Of a stretch of 64,000 nt of DNA, positions 23,681-35,221 are shown in pieces. The stretch spans positions 530,189 to 594,188 of the forward strand of contig LNAC01000859.1 in NCBI GenBank assembly GCA_002007465.1. The letters run 5' to 3'. The notes beneath the pieces were generated by a model. It was not told the origin of the DNA, searched no databases, and worked only from the letters and a program-made list of their open reading frames with translations. The first letter of the stretch is position 1. Every line of letters begins with the position of its first letter. The position numbers and the translations under genes were made by a program. Source of the stretch: Ailurus styani (lineage: Eukaryota > Chordata > Mammalia > Carnivora > Ailuridae).

Positions 23681-23729
<49 letters not shown>
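23681..23729. repeat. (TG)n microsatellite, about 24 units
   Basis: An uninterrupted TG run, likely length-polymorphic. Confidence 0.98.
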
Positions 23730-23732
<3 letters not shown>

Positions 23733-23874
23733 GTGTTCTCAGAGTGGAGGATGACATCGTGTATACCAATGAACAATTCATTAAGTGGAGTTTACAATTC
23801 GATGTCATAGTACAGTGTCCTATGGCAGAGAGTTTTGTATGCTTAATGTAGATGTAAAATATATTAACCAGTTA

Positions 23875-24245
23875 TGATTGTTTGGGTTATGCAGTCATAA
23901 TAAACAACTTTAAAATCTCAGTGACTGAGAAGAACAAAGGTTTATTTCTTGCTAATGCTGTGCGCCCATGCTCATCAATAAAAGACTCTATTCTACATCC
24001 CTCTCTCTTAGAGATTCATGCTAATAAAGCCCCTGTCATCCAAACATCCTCGTCTCTGATCAGGCACATGGGAACATGGTGAATCACCCACAAGTTTTTA
24101 AAGGCTTCTACCAGGAAGCAACACTTACCACTTGTGCTCATATTTCACTGGCCAAAGCAAATTATATCGCCATTCCTAACTGGAAGATGGACGAGAAGCG
24201 TAATCCGATCCAATGCCCGGATGGAAGAACAGTGCGATAGTAATG
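23875..24245. mobile_element. Degenerate ancient interspersed repeat, family uncertain
   Basis: 'cagtcataataaacaacttt', 'atctcagtgactgag', 'aggtttatttcttgctaatg' and later 'tttcactggccaaagcaaat' recall a mammalian repeat with 'atctcagtggcttacaac ... tttatttcttgctc'. I cannot assign the family. Confidence 0.45.
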
Positions 24246-24983
24246 AATACAGTAATGATTACCATATAAAACCAGCCAGTTTCCTTCAATAGTTTTATCA
24301 CTTAAAAATGACTTGTGAATTAATATAAAGTAGAATCAACAATAACTATGTTTTAGAAGTTCAGCATTGGAAGGTAATTCCTACATAAAATCACCAGCAG
24401 AGAAAGTAGAGACTGAACTTGTGAAATAGACGATATCCCCCTTTTTCATTAGGGGTGTATTTAGTCAAGGAGTAATCGTAAAGCTCTGGTTTATTTAATT
24501 TTAATTTTAATTTTAATTTTTATTTTGTATGTGATCCAAGGTTCATTGTTTACACACCACACCCTCTGGTTTATTTTAGATGAATGCATGATGTAGCCTC
24601 TTTGACAGTAAGCACAAGGCAAGGACGGTGCCAACGCCTGCATACAGCACCCAACCTGTGTTTTCTGAACACGCTTGACAGTATCAACATGGTAGGGAAA
24701 GGAAAGCAGCTATGTAGGTATCATCTTTTTCACTTGCACCAACACGAACAAAAGTAGCACATGTGCTATTATGTATTATGTAAAAAGTAATACAGATAAA
24801 CATATAAATAATACTGCACTTTTATTTTAAATTGCCAAACATAATTTGAAAAGTTAGAATACATCCAATCCATATACTTTAATTAAACTTTTTGTTTTGA
24901 AATAATTGGAGATTCACATGCCACTGTAAGAAATAATACAGAGAGATCCCACGGTCACTTTTATCCAGTTTTGCCCAACACAA
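24246..24983. other. AT-rich DNA with (TTTTAA)n run
   Basis: About 24492-24532 is a (TTTTAA)n low-complexity run. The rest is unrecognised. From 24895 'gaaataattggagattcacatgcc' resembles an L1M 3'UTR fragment. Confidence 0.45.
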
Positions 24984-25140
24984 ACAAACATCAGAAAATG
25001 GCCAAAAGACCTAAAAAGGCATTTCACCAGGAAAGATATATAAATGGCCAATATGTACGTGAAAGGATGTTCAACATCATTAGCCCTTAAGGAATGCAAA
25101 TTAAAATCGTGGTGAGCTATCACTACACTGCTATCAGACT
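24984..25140 (+). mobile_element. L1 ORF2 3' fragment, sense
   Basis: 'ggcatttcaccaggaaagatatataaatggcc' followed by 'aggatgttcaacatcattagcc' is the ORF2 C-terminal region. It lies head-to-head with the antisense L1 that follows, so the junction at about 25140 joins two different L1 pieces or an inversion. Confidence 0.8.
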
Positions 25141-26051
25141 ATTCATTGTGAGTATATAGCAGTTTACTGATTTTTGTACATTTATATTGTATCCTGGGAA
25201 TTTGCGGCACTTATTAGCTCTAAATGTTTTTTGTAATTTCTTAGAACGGTCTATGTAGACCATCACATCATCTAAAAGTAAGGACAATTCTCTTTCTATG
25301 TGATTAACCTGTATGCCTTTTTCTTTTCTTGCCTTATTGCACTGTTAGAAGTTCCAATATAATGTTAAATAGAGGGCTGAAGAGTGAACGTTCTTACCTT
25401 GCTGCTGATCTTCTGGGGAAAGCATTCAACCTTGCTGCTGATCTTCTGGGGAAAGCATTCAGTCTTTCATCATCACGTATACATCGTATCAGCAGTAAAT
25501 TTTTTTGTAGCTGGTCTTTATCAAATTGAAAAATTTCACCTCTCAGTTTTTTCTGAGTGTGTTTATCATGAATAGGTGTTAATTTTTGTCAAGTGCTTTT
25601 TTCCCCACCAAATGATAGGATCATTTAATTTTCCTTCTTTAGCCTGTTATAGTAGTAGAGTACATTGATTTTTGACTATTGAAACAGCTTTGCATCCCTA
25701 CAATAAATCCCATTTAGCCATTGTGTATAATTTTTTGTATAATCTATTTGCCAATATTTTGTTAAAGATTTTTACATCTATATTTATAATAGATCATGAT
25801 CTACAGTTTTCTTTTTTGGTGCTGTCTTCATTATTGATATCAGAGTAATACTAGCTCCATAAGATGAGTTACAATGTCTTCCCTCTTCTATTTTCTGAAA
25901 AAGATAGTGTAGAATTGGTATTAATTCTTCCTTAAATATTTGGTAGAATTTCTCAGTGAACCCATCTGGTCTGGATGATTTCTTTTTTAGTTTGTTTGTT
26001 TGTTTGTTTTTTGTTTTTTTAGTTATGAACTCAATTTCTTTAACACTTACA
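25141..26051 (-). mobile_element. Ancient L1 ORF2 (RT region), antisense
   Basis: Reverse complement of the L1 reverse transcriptase. The minus-strand frame 25784-26104 includes '[19 protein letters not shown]', a hallmark of the L1 RT domain, with later stops and shifts. It begins the long antisense element that runs to about 30612. It contains a perfect 33-bp tandem duplication. Confidence 0.92.
25396..25461. repeat. 33-bp perfect tandem duplication inside L1
   Basis: Units 25396-25428 and 25429-25461 are identical (starting 'accttgctgctgatcttc'). The length is a multiple of three, but the host ORF is already dead. The perfect identity shows the duplication is much younger than the L1. Confidence 0.97.
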
Positions 26052-26438
26052 TTGGTTTGCTTGGGCTGCCATAAGAGAATACCACAGACTGGGGGCTTAA
26101 ACAACAGAAATGTATTTCTTCATGATTCTGGAGGCTGGTCGTCCAAGATCCAGGGATCAGCAGGTTTGTTTTCTTCTTAGGCCTCTTCCTTGCCTTGCAG
26201 ATGGCTGCCCTCTCGGTGTGTCCTGATGTGGTCTTTCCTCTGTGTGTGCAGGCTTGGTGTCTTCCTGTGTGTCTGAATTTACACTTTTTATAGATACTGG
26301 TCAGATTTGATTAGGACCTGTCCGAACTGTCATATTTTAGCTTAATCATCATGTTTATCTCTAAACATGATCATATTGTGTATTGTGGATAAGGCTTCAA
26401 CGTATAAATTCTGGGAGGACACCGTGCAGCCCATAACA
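26052..26438 (-). mobile_element. MaLR MLT1-type LTR, antisense, inserted in L1
   Basis: Starts 'ttggtttgcttgggctgcc', then 'ccacagactgggggcttaaa', 'gattctggaggctggtcg', and ends 'tgcagcccataaca', the reverse complement of an MLT1 LTR. L1 sequence continues on both sides. No internal region, so it is a solo LTR. Confidence 0.85.
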
Positions 26439-28750
26439 GTATTTTATAGGCTATTCAAATCATCTCTTTCATATTCTGTGAGTTGTGGTAATTTATTTAA
26501 GTTTATTGAGGAATTTGTTAATTTCCTCTAAGTTGTCCAATTTATTTGTGGAGAGTCGCTCATAATATTTATTTTTGTTCTTTTGATGTCTGTGGTATCT
26601 CAAGTGATGTCCTGTGCTTTGTTCTTGATGTTGGTGATGTGTGTCTTCTCTCTTCTGTCAGTTTTGACAGAGGTTTAGCAATTTTATTCATTGTTAAGAG
26701 ACCACATTGTTTCGTTGATTTTTCTTTTCTTTTCTTTTTTTTTTTTTTGACTTTTCTTTATTATTTCTCTCTTCTTCATTTCATTGATTTCTGCTTTTAT
26801 AATTAATATTTTCTCCATTCTGTTTGCTTTTGGATTATTTTTCTCATCTTTTTCTATATTCTTGTATGAGTGAGTTTTTAGATTACTGGTTTTAGGTTTT
26901 TTCTTCTTTCCTAATGTGTGCATTTAATGCTATAAATTTCCCTTTTGGCACTACCATAGTTCTGTTGCACATTTTGATAAGTTATACTCATTTGAATCGA
27001 GTTCAAGTACTTTTCAAAATTTCTCTTGGGATTTCTTCTTTGACTCCCAGGTTACTTAGAATTGTGGTGTTTAGTTTCCAAATATTTGGAGATTTTGTTA
27101 TTCTTGTTGTATCTCTGTGGTTTTGGTCAGAGAACCTTATTTCTTATATTGTATTTCTTTATTTTGGTCTGAGAATACACTCTGTGTCATTCTGATTCAT
27201 TTAAATTTGTTGAGGTTGATTTTATGGCCTGAAATGTTGTTTATCTTGGTATATTTTCCATGAGCACATGAAAAGACTGTGTATTTAGCTGTTTTGGGGT
27301 AGAGTGTTTTATAAATGCCCATTTGGATCCTGGTAGTTGATATTGCTGATCAGTTTTTATATATCTTTGCTAATTTTCTGCATAGCTGTCCTATTGATTA
27401 TTGAAAGAATGTGTGATGCCTCCAATTGTTATTGTGGATTAGTCCACTTCTTTCATTTCTATCAATTTGACTTTACATATTTTACAGCTCTGTTTTGTAT
27501 ATTTATATTTGGGATTGCTTTGTCTTCTTGGTGTATTGATTCTTTTATCATTATATAATATCCCTCTGTATATCTGATATCTTATTTGCTTGTAGTCTAC
27601 TGTATCTTACATTAACAGACACTCCTTTTGTTTCTTTTATTGATGTTTGCATGATATCTTTTTTCCTATCCTTTTACTTTCAACCTGCCTATATCATTGT
27701 ATTTCATTTGAATTCCTTGTACATATAATGTAGTTGGGTCATATATTTTAATCCACCCTGCCAATATCTTTTAATTGATGTATTTAGACCATTTACATTT
27801 ACTATAATTATTGATATGTTACGCTTATGTTTGTCATTATGTTTTTTGGTTTCTCTTTCTCTCTCTCCTTTTAACTTCCTCTGAGGTTTTTTTCTGTCAG
27901 TTACCTGAGTTTTTACAGAATTCCATTTTTTATTTGTCTATAGGGTTTTTAATTGTATCTCTTTATACATCTTTTAGTGATTGCTACAAGTATTACATCA
28001 TACACACACACAGAATTTTTCACTGTCTACTGCTGTTGTCATTTTATCAATTCTAGTGAACCATAGAAACTACTTCTTTTTACATCCTTTTATTCTCTGC
28101 CATTTATAGTCGTCAAATATTTCCTTTACATGCATCACACAGTGTTAACATTTTTGCTTCAACCATCAAATATAATTTAGAAAGCTCAAGAGGAACAAAA
28201 AGTCCATTATATTTATCCATATTTTTTCTTTCTTGATGTTTTAACATACCTTCTTTTCGTGCTTCCTTTTTGTTTTGAAAACTTCCTTAGCCATTCTTTT
28301 AGAGCAGTCTCCTAGTGACAGAATATCTTTGTTTTCCTTCATCTGAGAATGTCTTTATTTCCCCTTAATTCCTGCAGGATATTTTAAGGGATTATCAGTA
28401 TGGGATTCTCGGTTGATAATTCTTTTCTTTCAGCATTTGAAAAATGTGCCACTTTCTTATGGACTTTCTCTTCTAGGTAAGTGTCACTTCTCATTTTTTC
28501 TTTCAAGATTTTTTTTTATCTTTAGTTTTCATAAATTTGACTATGTTATGTATTGGCATGGATTTCTTTGGGTTTATTCTTTTTGACTTTCAGATTTATT
28601 CAGCTTTTTGAATCTGTAGATTTATGTCTTTTGTCAAACTTGGGAAGTTTTCAGGCATTATTTCTTTGAGTACTTTTTCAGCTCTATCCGTTTTCTCCTC
28701 TCCTTCCAGGTCCCCAACATATGAATGTTAGATCTTTTATTATGGCACCA
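26439..28750 (-). mobile_element. Ancient L1M, middle part, antisense
   Basis: Continuous decayed antisense L1. 'ggaatttgttaatttcctctaagttgtcc' continues ORF2 after the LTR. 'tgtatcttacattaacagacactcc' and 'tttagaccatttacatttac' mark the 5' ORF2 and ORF1 side. 'gagaatgtctttatttcccctt' and 'gggaagttttcaggcattatttc' match L1ME/HAL1-type 5' regions. Frames are broken throughout. Confidence 0.88.
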
Positions 28751-29248
28751 TACTGTATTTGTTTCCTATGACTGCTATAACAACTTTCCATAAATTTGCT
28801 TTACAATACACATTTATTATTTTACAATTCTGGAGACTAAAAGCCAGAAATCGGTTCTATTGAGTTTGTCAAGGTGTTGGCAGGGCTGGTTTCTTCTGAA
28901 GGTACCATGGCACAATTCATTTTCTTGCCTTTTCTAGCTTTTGGAGGCTGCCAGTATTCTTGACTCACAATTCCTTCTTCACACCAATCTAATCTCTTGT
29001 TCCTGTAATCAAATCTCCTACTTTCTTTGCTGTAGTCAAATCTCCTTTGGCTCTCTCTTTTAGGAACACTGTGATTACATTTAGGGTCCATCTGGATAGT
29101 CCATTATATTCTCCACATCTCAAGCTCTTTAATTTAATCCCATCTACAAAGTCCTTTTTTGTCTTATAAGCTTCTAGGAATTAGAACCAGACTGATTATA
29201 TTTGGGAGCCATTATTGGGGATTGGGAGCCATTATTCAAACTACTGTA
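28751..29248 (-). mobile_element. MaLR-type LTR inserted in L1, 7-bp TSD
   Basis: 'cctatgactgctataacaac', 'tttattattttacaattctggagac', 'aaggtgttggcagggctgg' follow the antisense MaLR LTR pattern. 'tactgta' flanks it at 28751-28757 and 29242-29248. Near its end 'ttgggagccattatt' occurs twice. The exact subfamily is uncertain. Confidence 0.65.
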
Positions 29249-30612
29249 TACACAGAGTCTCTAAGGGTCTGTTGTTTTGGTCTGTTTTCTCTGTTGTTCA
29301 GACTGAGTTATTCTAATTGTTCTATCATCCACCTCACAGATTTTTTTCCTCCATCACTTCCATTCTGTTATTGGGCCCACCCACAATATTTTATATCTGG
29401 TCATTAGTGTTTTTTTAGTTCTAAAATTTCCACTTAGTTTTTTCTAATTTTTTTTAAGCTGATACTTTTTACTTTTTTTCCAAGTATGTTCAAAATTGCT
29501 CATTGGAGTATTTTTTTAATTATGGCTGCTTTAAAAACTTTGTCAGATAATTCTGACATCTCTCTGTAATCTCATTGTTGGCATCTATAAATTGTCTTTT
29601 TTTCATTCAGCTACTGATTTTCCTGCTCCTTGTTGTGATGAATGATGATCAGTTGAAACCTGGCCATATTCTTATTATGGTAAGAGACTGTGAACTTATT
29701 TAAACATTCTGTTTTAGTTGTCTTCCACAAACATCACCCCAGTGGACAAAATGGGGATGGTGCCACCTCATCCTTGCCAGGTGGGGGAAGAAGTGCAGAT
29801 TCCTTACTTGGTCTCTCTTGTCACCTAAGGGGGCTCCACATTACTGCGGGAATTGTGAATTCAAGTTACCCACTAGGTCTTCACTGATACCTCTCTGGTT
29901 GGGATTGGTAGAAGTGCCTCTTTTGTGTTCCCTGTGTGGAATCCATAGGCAACATGGGGACAAGTTTACTTCTGGGCCATGATGACACTCCTGAGTCTCC
30001 ACTAGGCCTCCCATGACACCAGTCAATGGATATGGGGAGGAGAGACTTGTTATTGCCAGGTGAAGGTAAAAGTTCAGCTTCCTCGCATATTCTCCATTGA
30101 CAACCTAGTAGGGGTGGAAGGTGGGGAGTCTCATTACCACCTGGTAGGAATGATATTCCAAGGTCTGTACTTGGACTTCTGTGCCATTACATTGGTGGGG
30201 ATGAGGAAATCTGGGGCTCCTTTACAGCCTGGTGAAAGTGGAGGTCTAGGCTCCCTACTTAGCCTCTGTTGGCATGGTTGTGGTAGGGCTACATTATTTT
30301 CTGTCTCAAATGGTTGGAATAAAGCCATTATTATCTAAATATTTTTTATTTATTGTGTTGCTCCTATCTGTATCTGTTGTCATTTCTGGGTTTCTAGTTT
30401 CTTTAGTTCCGTGTTTGGGATACATGAAGCAATACAGAAACCCAAGGAAGTCATTGGGGTGACTGAGGGCCCTGAGGCTCCTAGCTGGTTTACCTTCTCT
30501 CCAACTTTTAGAGTCTTGGTATGCTTATTTTATTTATAATGTCAAGGGTGTTAATTGTACTTAGTGAAAAGAATAGGGAAAATTACTTCTATTCCATCTT
30601 CACCGAAGTCTA
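29249..30612 (-). mobile_element. Ancient L1M 5' region and 5'UTR monomers, antisense
   Basis: Resumes as 'cacagagtctctaaggg', 'gttgttcagactgagttattct', 'tctaaaatttccacttag', then at about 29740-30330 degenerate tandem monomers built on 'aggtggg..aagttcagcttcc...ttgacaacc'. It ends in 'ttctattccatcttcacc' near 30612, the L1 5' terminus. The copy therefore keeps its 5' end. Confidence 0.85.
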
Positions 30613-31355
30613 ATTCACATTTTTTTGCAAGTGTAAACTGAAAAATATCACTCAACATTGATTCTCAGAGGATGGCAGGGGATTAATTGTTGCTCTGTTT
30701 CTGAATAATAAGCACTTGACAGGTCAGTGGGATGAGGAGGTACTTAGACAATGATCCAGACAAGAACACAGAACATCCCATCAGTGCTAAGGTTCAGGGA
30801 CCTTACTCTTGCTCCTCCAAACCAATGCTTTTTCCTCTCCTAAGAAACCATTTCTGCAGGCTGTAACAAGGTTGAAAACTTCTACCATTCTCATAGTCAG
30901 TCTTTTGTCACAGAATTCTGAATCTCCACCCTCCCAGCCCCTACTGTATTCTCACTAAATGTTCTTTATTTCTGGGAACATTATCCATCTGAAACGCAGT
31001 TTTGAACCAGAAAGTGTGTGGGAAAATGTTGCTAAGCTAAAAAGGAAATAGTGAACACAAAATCTGTGTTTAAATTCTGGGGAACACCTACCAGCAAGCA
31101 TTCATGTTAATTTATTTTGATATAAAATTATACATTAAAAATAAATGTATTGGTTTTGTCAAGTTGTTTGATCGCTACTCAGTAGATTAAATACAAAAGA
31201 GGGAGATAAAAATTTTCTGCTTGAAACCAATGTTCTGAGGAATAACAGTTGACAGGGAGGCAATCACAAAGAACAGTAGTCCAGGGAGACTCTTCCAAAA
31301 AACAAATCAAATTATTGACACTGTAGTAAACCCTGAAGTTCTCACTGTACTAGAG
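30613..31355. other. Unique DNA, nothing recognised
   Basis: Mixed composition, no exon or repeat recognised. Confidence 0.5.
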
Positions 31356-31515
31356 CAATGTTCCTTCAAGTGTGGTCTTCAGACAGGTAGCATTAGCACA
31401 GCCTTGGAAGTCTCTGTGAATACAAATTTCTAAGAAACTCTGGGGATGGAGCCCAGCAATCTCTTGTAACAAGCCCTCCAGGTTCTTCTGATGCATATAA
31501 AGCTAGAAACCATTG
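31356..31515 (+). mobile_element. MER5-type hAT element
   Basis: 'caatgttccttcaagtgtggtcttcagac', 'gcccagcaatctcttgtaacaagccctccagg', and terminal 'agaaaccattg' match MER5. Confidence 0.75.
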
Positions 31516-32374
31516 TACTAAGGTTACCATTGAGAGTACACTAAATTTATGCTTTTCATGATTCTCAACTCACCAGTTCAGGTTTTTGGAAAATTTATTA
31601 TGTTTAACATTTTATGTGTTTTAATAGTAAGTATTTTTAAAGTAAATATAGCAAAGAAATTGAAAATTTATCACCCAACATAGTCTCTTTAGTTACATGT
31701 GCCTTAATGATTGCCACAATTATTTTGTATCCTTAACCCAAATCGTCATAATGGCTCCAAGTCTCATCTTTTTGGTCAAAACTGTAAGTTAAGCCATGCC
31801 TACACTTCCCTGCCTTTGTTCCTCATTGCTGCCAAGTCATACATTAATGGATTTTCTTGGCAGTTTTTGTGTTCTTTTCTAGAGCTGACATAAGTCACGA
31901 AGATATTTGGAGGCAAGGGTGGGGGCGTCTCTGCATCATTTGAAGATCTGCATTTTAGGAGATCTTGTCACACAATATTGTTAGAGACAGATGCATATGC
32001 AGATGTCCAGACTCATCAATGTCATTACCACATCAGCTCTACCACGGGGGATTCACTGTCTGCTGCAGCCTGGCATTTTCCTCTAGGGTCATGTGAGAGT
32101 AAAGAAAATCTTGACTCCAGGGCCATCCTGAGGAAAGAGAAACTGCATTTTGAATAGAGATTTTATAATTGGGGTACAGTACAAACCGCAAGATGGGGTA
32201 AGACAAAGTCAATAAGAAGCAAAAGGTTAGAAGTTTTTAAAGAAATATCTTGTGATTGTAATGCAGTCTAGATAGATGCAGATTTGAGAGATAATCTGTG
32301 TCTTCTAGTCCTAAATATGGTGCAGTTTTATTTTAAATTATATTATTTTATTCTTTCGATTAGTAATTCACTAA
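31516..32374. other. Unique DNA, nothing recognised
   Basis: No repeat recognised. A 60-residue frame at 31711-31893 has no known relative. Confidence 0.5.
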
Positions 32375-32450
32375 ACACAGAACATAGATTAGAACATAGA
32401 TTATTCAAACATAGATATAGAACACAGATTTATGGAACATAGATTTGAGT
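32375..32450. repeat. Imperfect tandem array of 'gaacatagatt'
   Basis: About five irregular copies of 'aacatagatt' or 'aacacagatt' in 75 bases, a small degenerate minisatellite. Confidence 0.85.
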
Positions 32451-33330
32451 TCAGAGATTTGAGTGCACTTAGTATCCACCACTTTTGGCTGCCAGTCTTT
32501 TTGGTTTTTGACCACTTATTACATTTTATTAGTGTCATTTTTAAGGTGAATTTTTTAACTTCTAGAAATCATAAAGTTCAATTCCATAATACCCTTTACT
32601 CCATATATCTTTTTAAAGGTGTCCTTGTTCTTGAGGAAACTGGGGAAATGGTTCACAGACAATTTATCTGATTTTGATTTAAAATGAAACACATTCTTTG
32701 TTCAGAAAAATATTATTTTCTTGTCCTTTCAGGAGCCCCACTCCCAGTTCTATTGTGTTTTCCATCCCTTCTGTTCCCCTTGTGCATTCAATCTGATTAT
32801 ATTTCTCATTTACTCATGTTGCTTGGGTGTTTAAATGGTTGTCTCTGCAGTGTTTAAGGGACAAGATTTTTCCAAAACTTCATTATGTGGAAGTGTTGGT
32901 TAAATAACACCATGTGGACAGGTTGGAGGAACCACTCCTTCAAAAATATAATTTTAAATGATGAGGCAGATGTTTGCACTCACACACTCCTCTCATACAA
33001 TAAGGGCCCCCAGCCCTGGCGATACCAGTCAGATGCCTTCTTTCTTGAAGGAACCACTTGGCTGGCTTTTCTAAATGTGGTAATTAAATCATCACCAAAA
33101 TGCTTAGGTAAGGCTTAAATATGGAGAAAAACAGTTCTTGCAGAATAAACGGGGCAAGAAAGGGGGGATTCAGAAAGGTAAGAAGTGCACATCATGTCTT
33201 GTGTGGGCGGTCGTCCAGATTTCCCCTACAGTGTTAGCTTCTATTTATAAACACAAAATGTGTCAGGTGATTTTTTTTTCCATATGCAGATAAATTCTGC
33301 CTATTCCTTTTAACCTAGACACTGTAAAAA
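32451..33330. other. Unique DNA, nothing recognised
   Basis: No repeat family recognised. A donor-like 'aaag|gtaagaag' sits near 33176 without a convincing paired acceptor. Confidence 0.45.
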
Positions 33331-33450
33331 GTAATATTTACCATTAGAATATATATATAAAATACTTACCATTAAAATATATATAAAAATAAAAATTTAT
33401 AAAATATACATAAAATACCATTAGAATATATGTAGAATATATATACAATA
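33331..33450. repeat. AT-rich imperfect tandem repeats
   Basis: Three diverged copies of 'taccattagaatatatata' followed by A/T runs. Confidence 0.85.
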
Positions 33451-33481
33451 CTAAAATTATAGTGCTTAAACCCCCTTTTTC

Positions 33482-33512
33482 ATGGGCACGTGGGTGGCTC
33501 AGGCAGTTAAAC
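33482..33512 (+). mobile_element. Can-SINE head-only fragment
   Basis: About 30 bases, 'gggcacgtgggtggctcagg' plus 'cagttaaac', are the 5' tRNA-like head of the SINE with nothing after. Similar 'ccccttttt' and 'ctcctttttc' sequences flank it. Confidence 0.7.
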
Positions 33513-33513
33513 C

Positions 33514-34064
33514 TCCTTTTTCTGTAATTTGTGGCTTTTCTCTTTTTTCTTTTATTTCTTTATTGGTTCAAGAATGTTTTTTTCTCTTGTGCCTCATTTT
33601 CTGGGAGCATGTGACATAACAGCTGTAAATTAAAAGTTCTTTAAATATCTCTCATACTTTAGATATGAGGCCAAAGAGTTGCTCCATATTCATACAGTTT
33701 GAATCTTTGTATTAGACAAGGAAGAAAAACAACGGAAGTGATCCCAAAGCAGGTGGTATTCTATCAGCAGTCTGCAATGGACTGATTCTAAAGGCAAATA
33801 AACTTCACTGGCCACAGTAGTTTAAGGGAAAGCAATAGCTCTGTGATTTCGTGTGAGTGAGCCCTTGGGAGAGTGCTTGGTTTGGGTTTTAGGGTTGGGG
33901 TTGGTGATTAAGGTGGGAGAGAGTGACAGATTACTAGGACTTCTTTCTTAGCCATAATCCTGCTGGCTGTGAACAGATGATAACCTATGCCAACTGTCTT
34001 TGTTTCTCCCACCAGTTTATTCTTTTCGTCTCCTTTGTTATGTGTTTGTTTGTTTGTGTGTTTT
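33514..34064. other. Unique DNA, nothing recognised
   Basis: Ends in a GTTT-rich run that borders the SINE pair. Confidence 0.45.
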
Positions 34065-34429
34065 TTAAGATTTGTTTATTTAGGGTGCCTGGGTGGCTCA
34101 GCCTTTAAGCATCTGCCTTGGGCTCAGGTCATGACCACAGAGTCCTGGGATCAAGCCCTGCGTTGGGCTCCCTGCTCAGCAGGAAGCCTGCTTCTCCCCT
34201 GCTTCCCCCTCTCCCACTTCCCCTGCTTGTGTTTCCTCTCTCGCTATCTCTCCGAGAGAGAGAGTGCACACAAGTGGGAGGGGCAGAGGGAGAGGGATAG
34301 AGAATTTCAAGCTGACTCTGTGCTGAGAGCTGAGCCAGACACAGGGCTCAATCTCACAACCCTGAGATCAGGATCTGAGCTGAAGTCTAGAGTCAGAGGC
34401 TCAACTGACTGTGCCACTCAGGTGCCCCT
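34065..34429. mobile_element. Inverted, nested pair of Can-SINEs
   Basis: An antisense SINE (tail 'ttaagatttgtttattt' at 34065-34081, resuming 'gagagagagtgcacacaag' at about 34255 and ending 'cactcaggtgcccc' at 34428) is interrupted by a plus-strand SINE (34082-34254, head 'gggtgcctgggtggctcag'). The inserted copy lacks its usual 'aaataaataaa' tail. 'tgtttgtgtt'-like sequences flank the outer copy. The transcript would fold into a long imperfect hairpin. Confidence 0.85.
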
Positions 34430-34793
34430 GTTTGTGTTGTTTTTGTTGTTGCTTTCCTCTTGGCTGTCTTCTTTCCGTACCCCCAGCCAGCATCGAGCTG
34501 AGTTGAATGGTCATGGGAGGGGAATCATTCCTGAAACTGTAAACCTAGAGACATGTTAGTCCCTGACCTATGCTTCTCCAGGCTCTCACCAAGCCTGTGG
34601 CAAGACTGCATCTTCTAGTTTTCCCTCTCTGTTCCACCAGTCATTCCACATTACTCATCACTCCTTTGGATTCAGTATTTTATGTTAGTCTGTGGGAGAA
34701 CCAGCCCTTGGCATAATTCATACTAAACATACCTTCTATTTGCCCCTCTGGTTCAATGTGTTATGAAACTGGCCATTCTTTTTTTTTTTTTTT
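34430..34793. other. Unique DNA ending in poly-T
   Basis: Nothing recognised. A T-run occupies 34779-34793. Confidence 0.45.
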
Positions 34794-34975
34794 AGAAGTG
34801 TTTCTCAAAATATGTTTCAAGGGCCACCTGCATTAGAATCTTCTGGGGTGTTTGTTAAAAGGATAGGTATCAAAACTCCATCATAGACCCACTGAATCAG
34901 AATCTCTTCTTCTGACTTTGGATTTTAAGGTTAACACTAATTCTGGGGGTTAATCTGGATCTATGCTTCACAAAC
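34794..34975 (+). mobile_element. Degenerate MER5-type element
   Basis: 'agtgtttctcaaaatatg', 'agggccacctgcattagaatcttctgggg', 'ccactgaatcagaatctc' follow MER5A order. Confidence 0.6.
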
Positions 34976-35221
34976 TAGGGTAACTTTTTATTTTTTATTT
35001 TATTTTTTTAAGGATTATTTATGTGAGAAAGAGAGCACATGCAACCATGAGCTGGTGGGATAGGGAGGGACAGAAGGAGTTGAGGGGCGGGGAGAAGCAG
35101 ACTCCTCACTGACCTGGGAACCCAGGGCATCATGGGGCTGGATCCCCGGAACCTGAGATCATGACCGGAGCGGAAGGCAGACACTTAACTGACTGAGCCA
35201 CCCAGGTACCCCTAGGGTAGC
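34975..35221 (-). mobile_element. Can-SINE, older copy with imperfect TSD
   Basis: Antisense body about 34986-35211, ending 'actgagccacccaggtacccc'. Flanking 'ctagggtaact' and 'ctagggtagct' differ by one base. Confidence 0.92.

Noticed and set aside
23681..23729. Regular short repeats as CRISPR
   Set aside because: Plain dinucleotide microsatellites in mammalian DNA with no spacers.
25784..26104. Minus-strand frame with reverse-transcriptase similarity as a possible gene
   Set aside because: It is a decayed L1 ORF2 cut by an LTR, with no intact catalytic domain. Listed as a mobile element.
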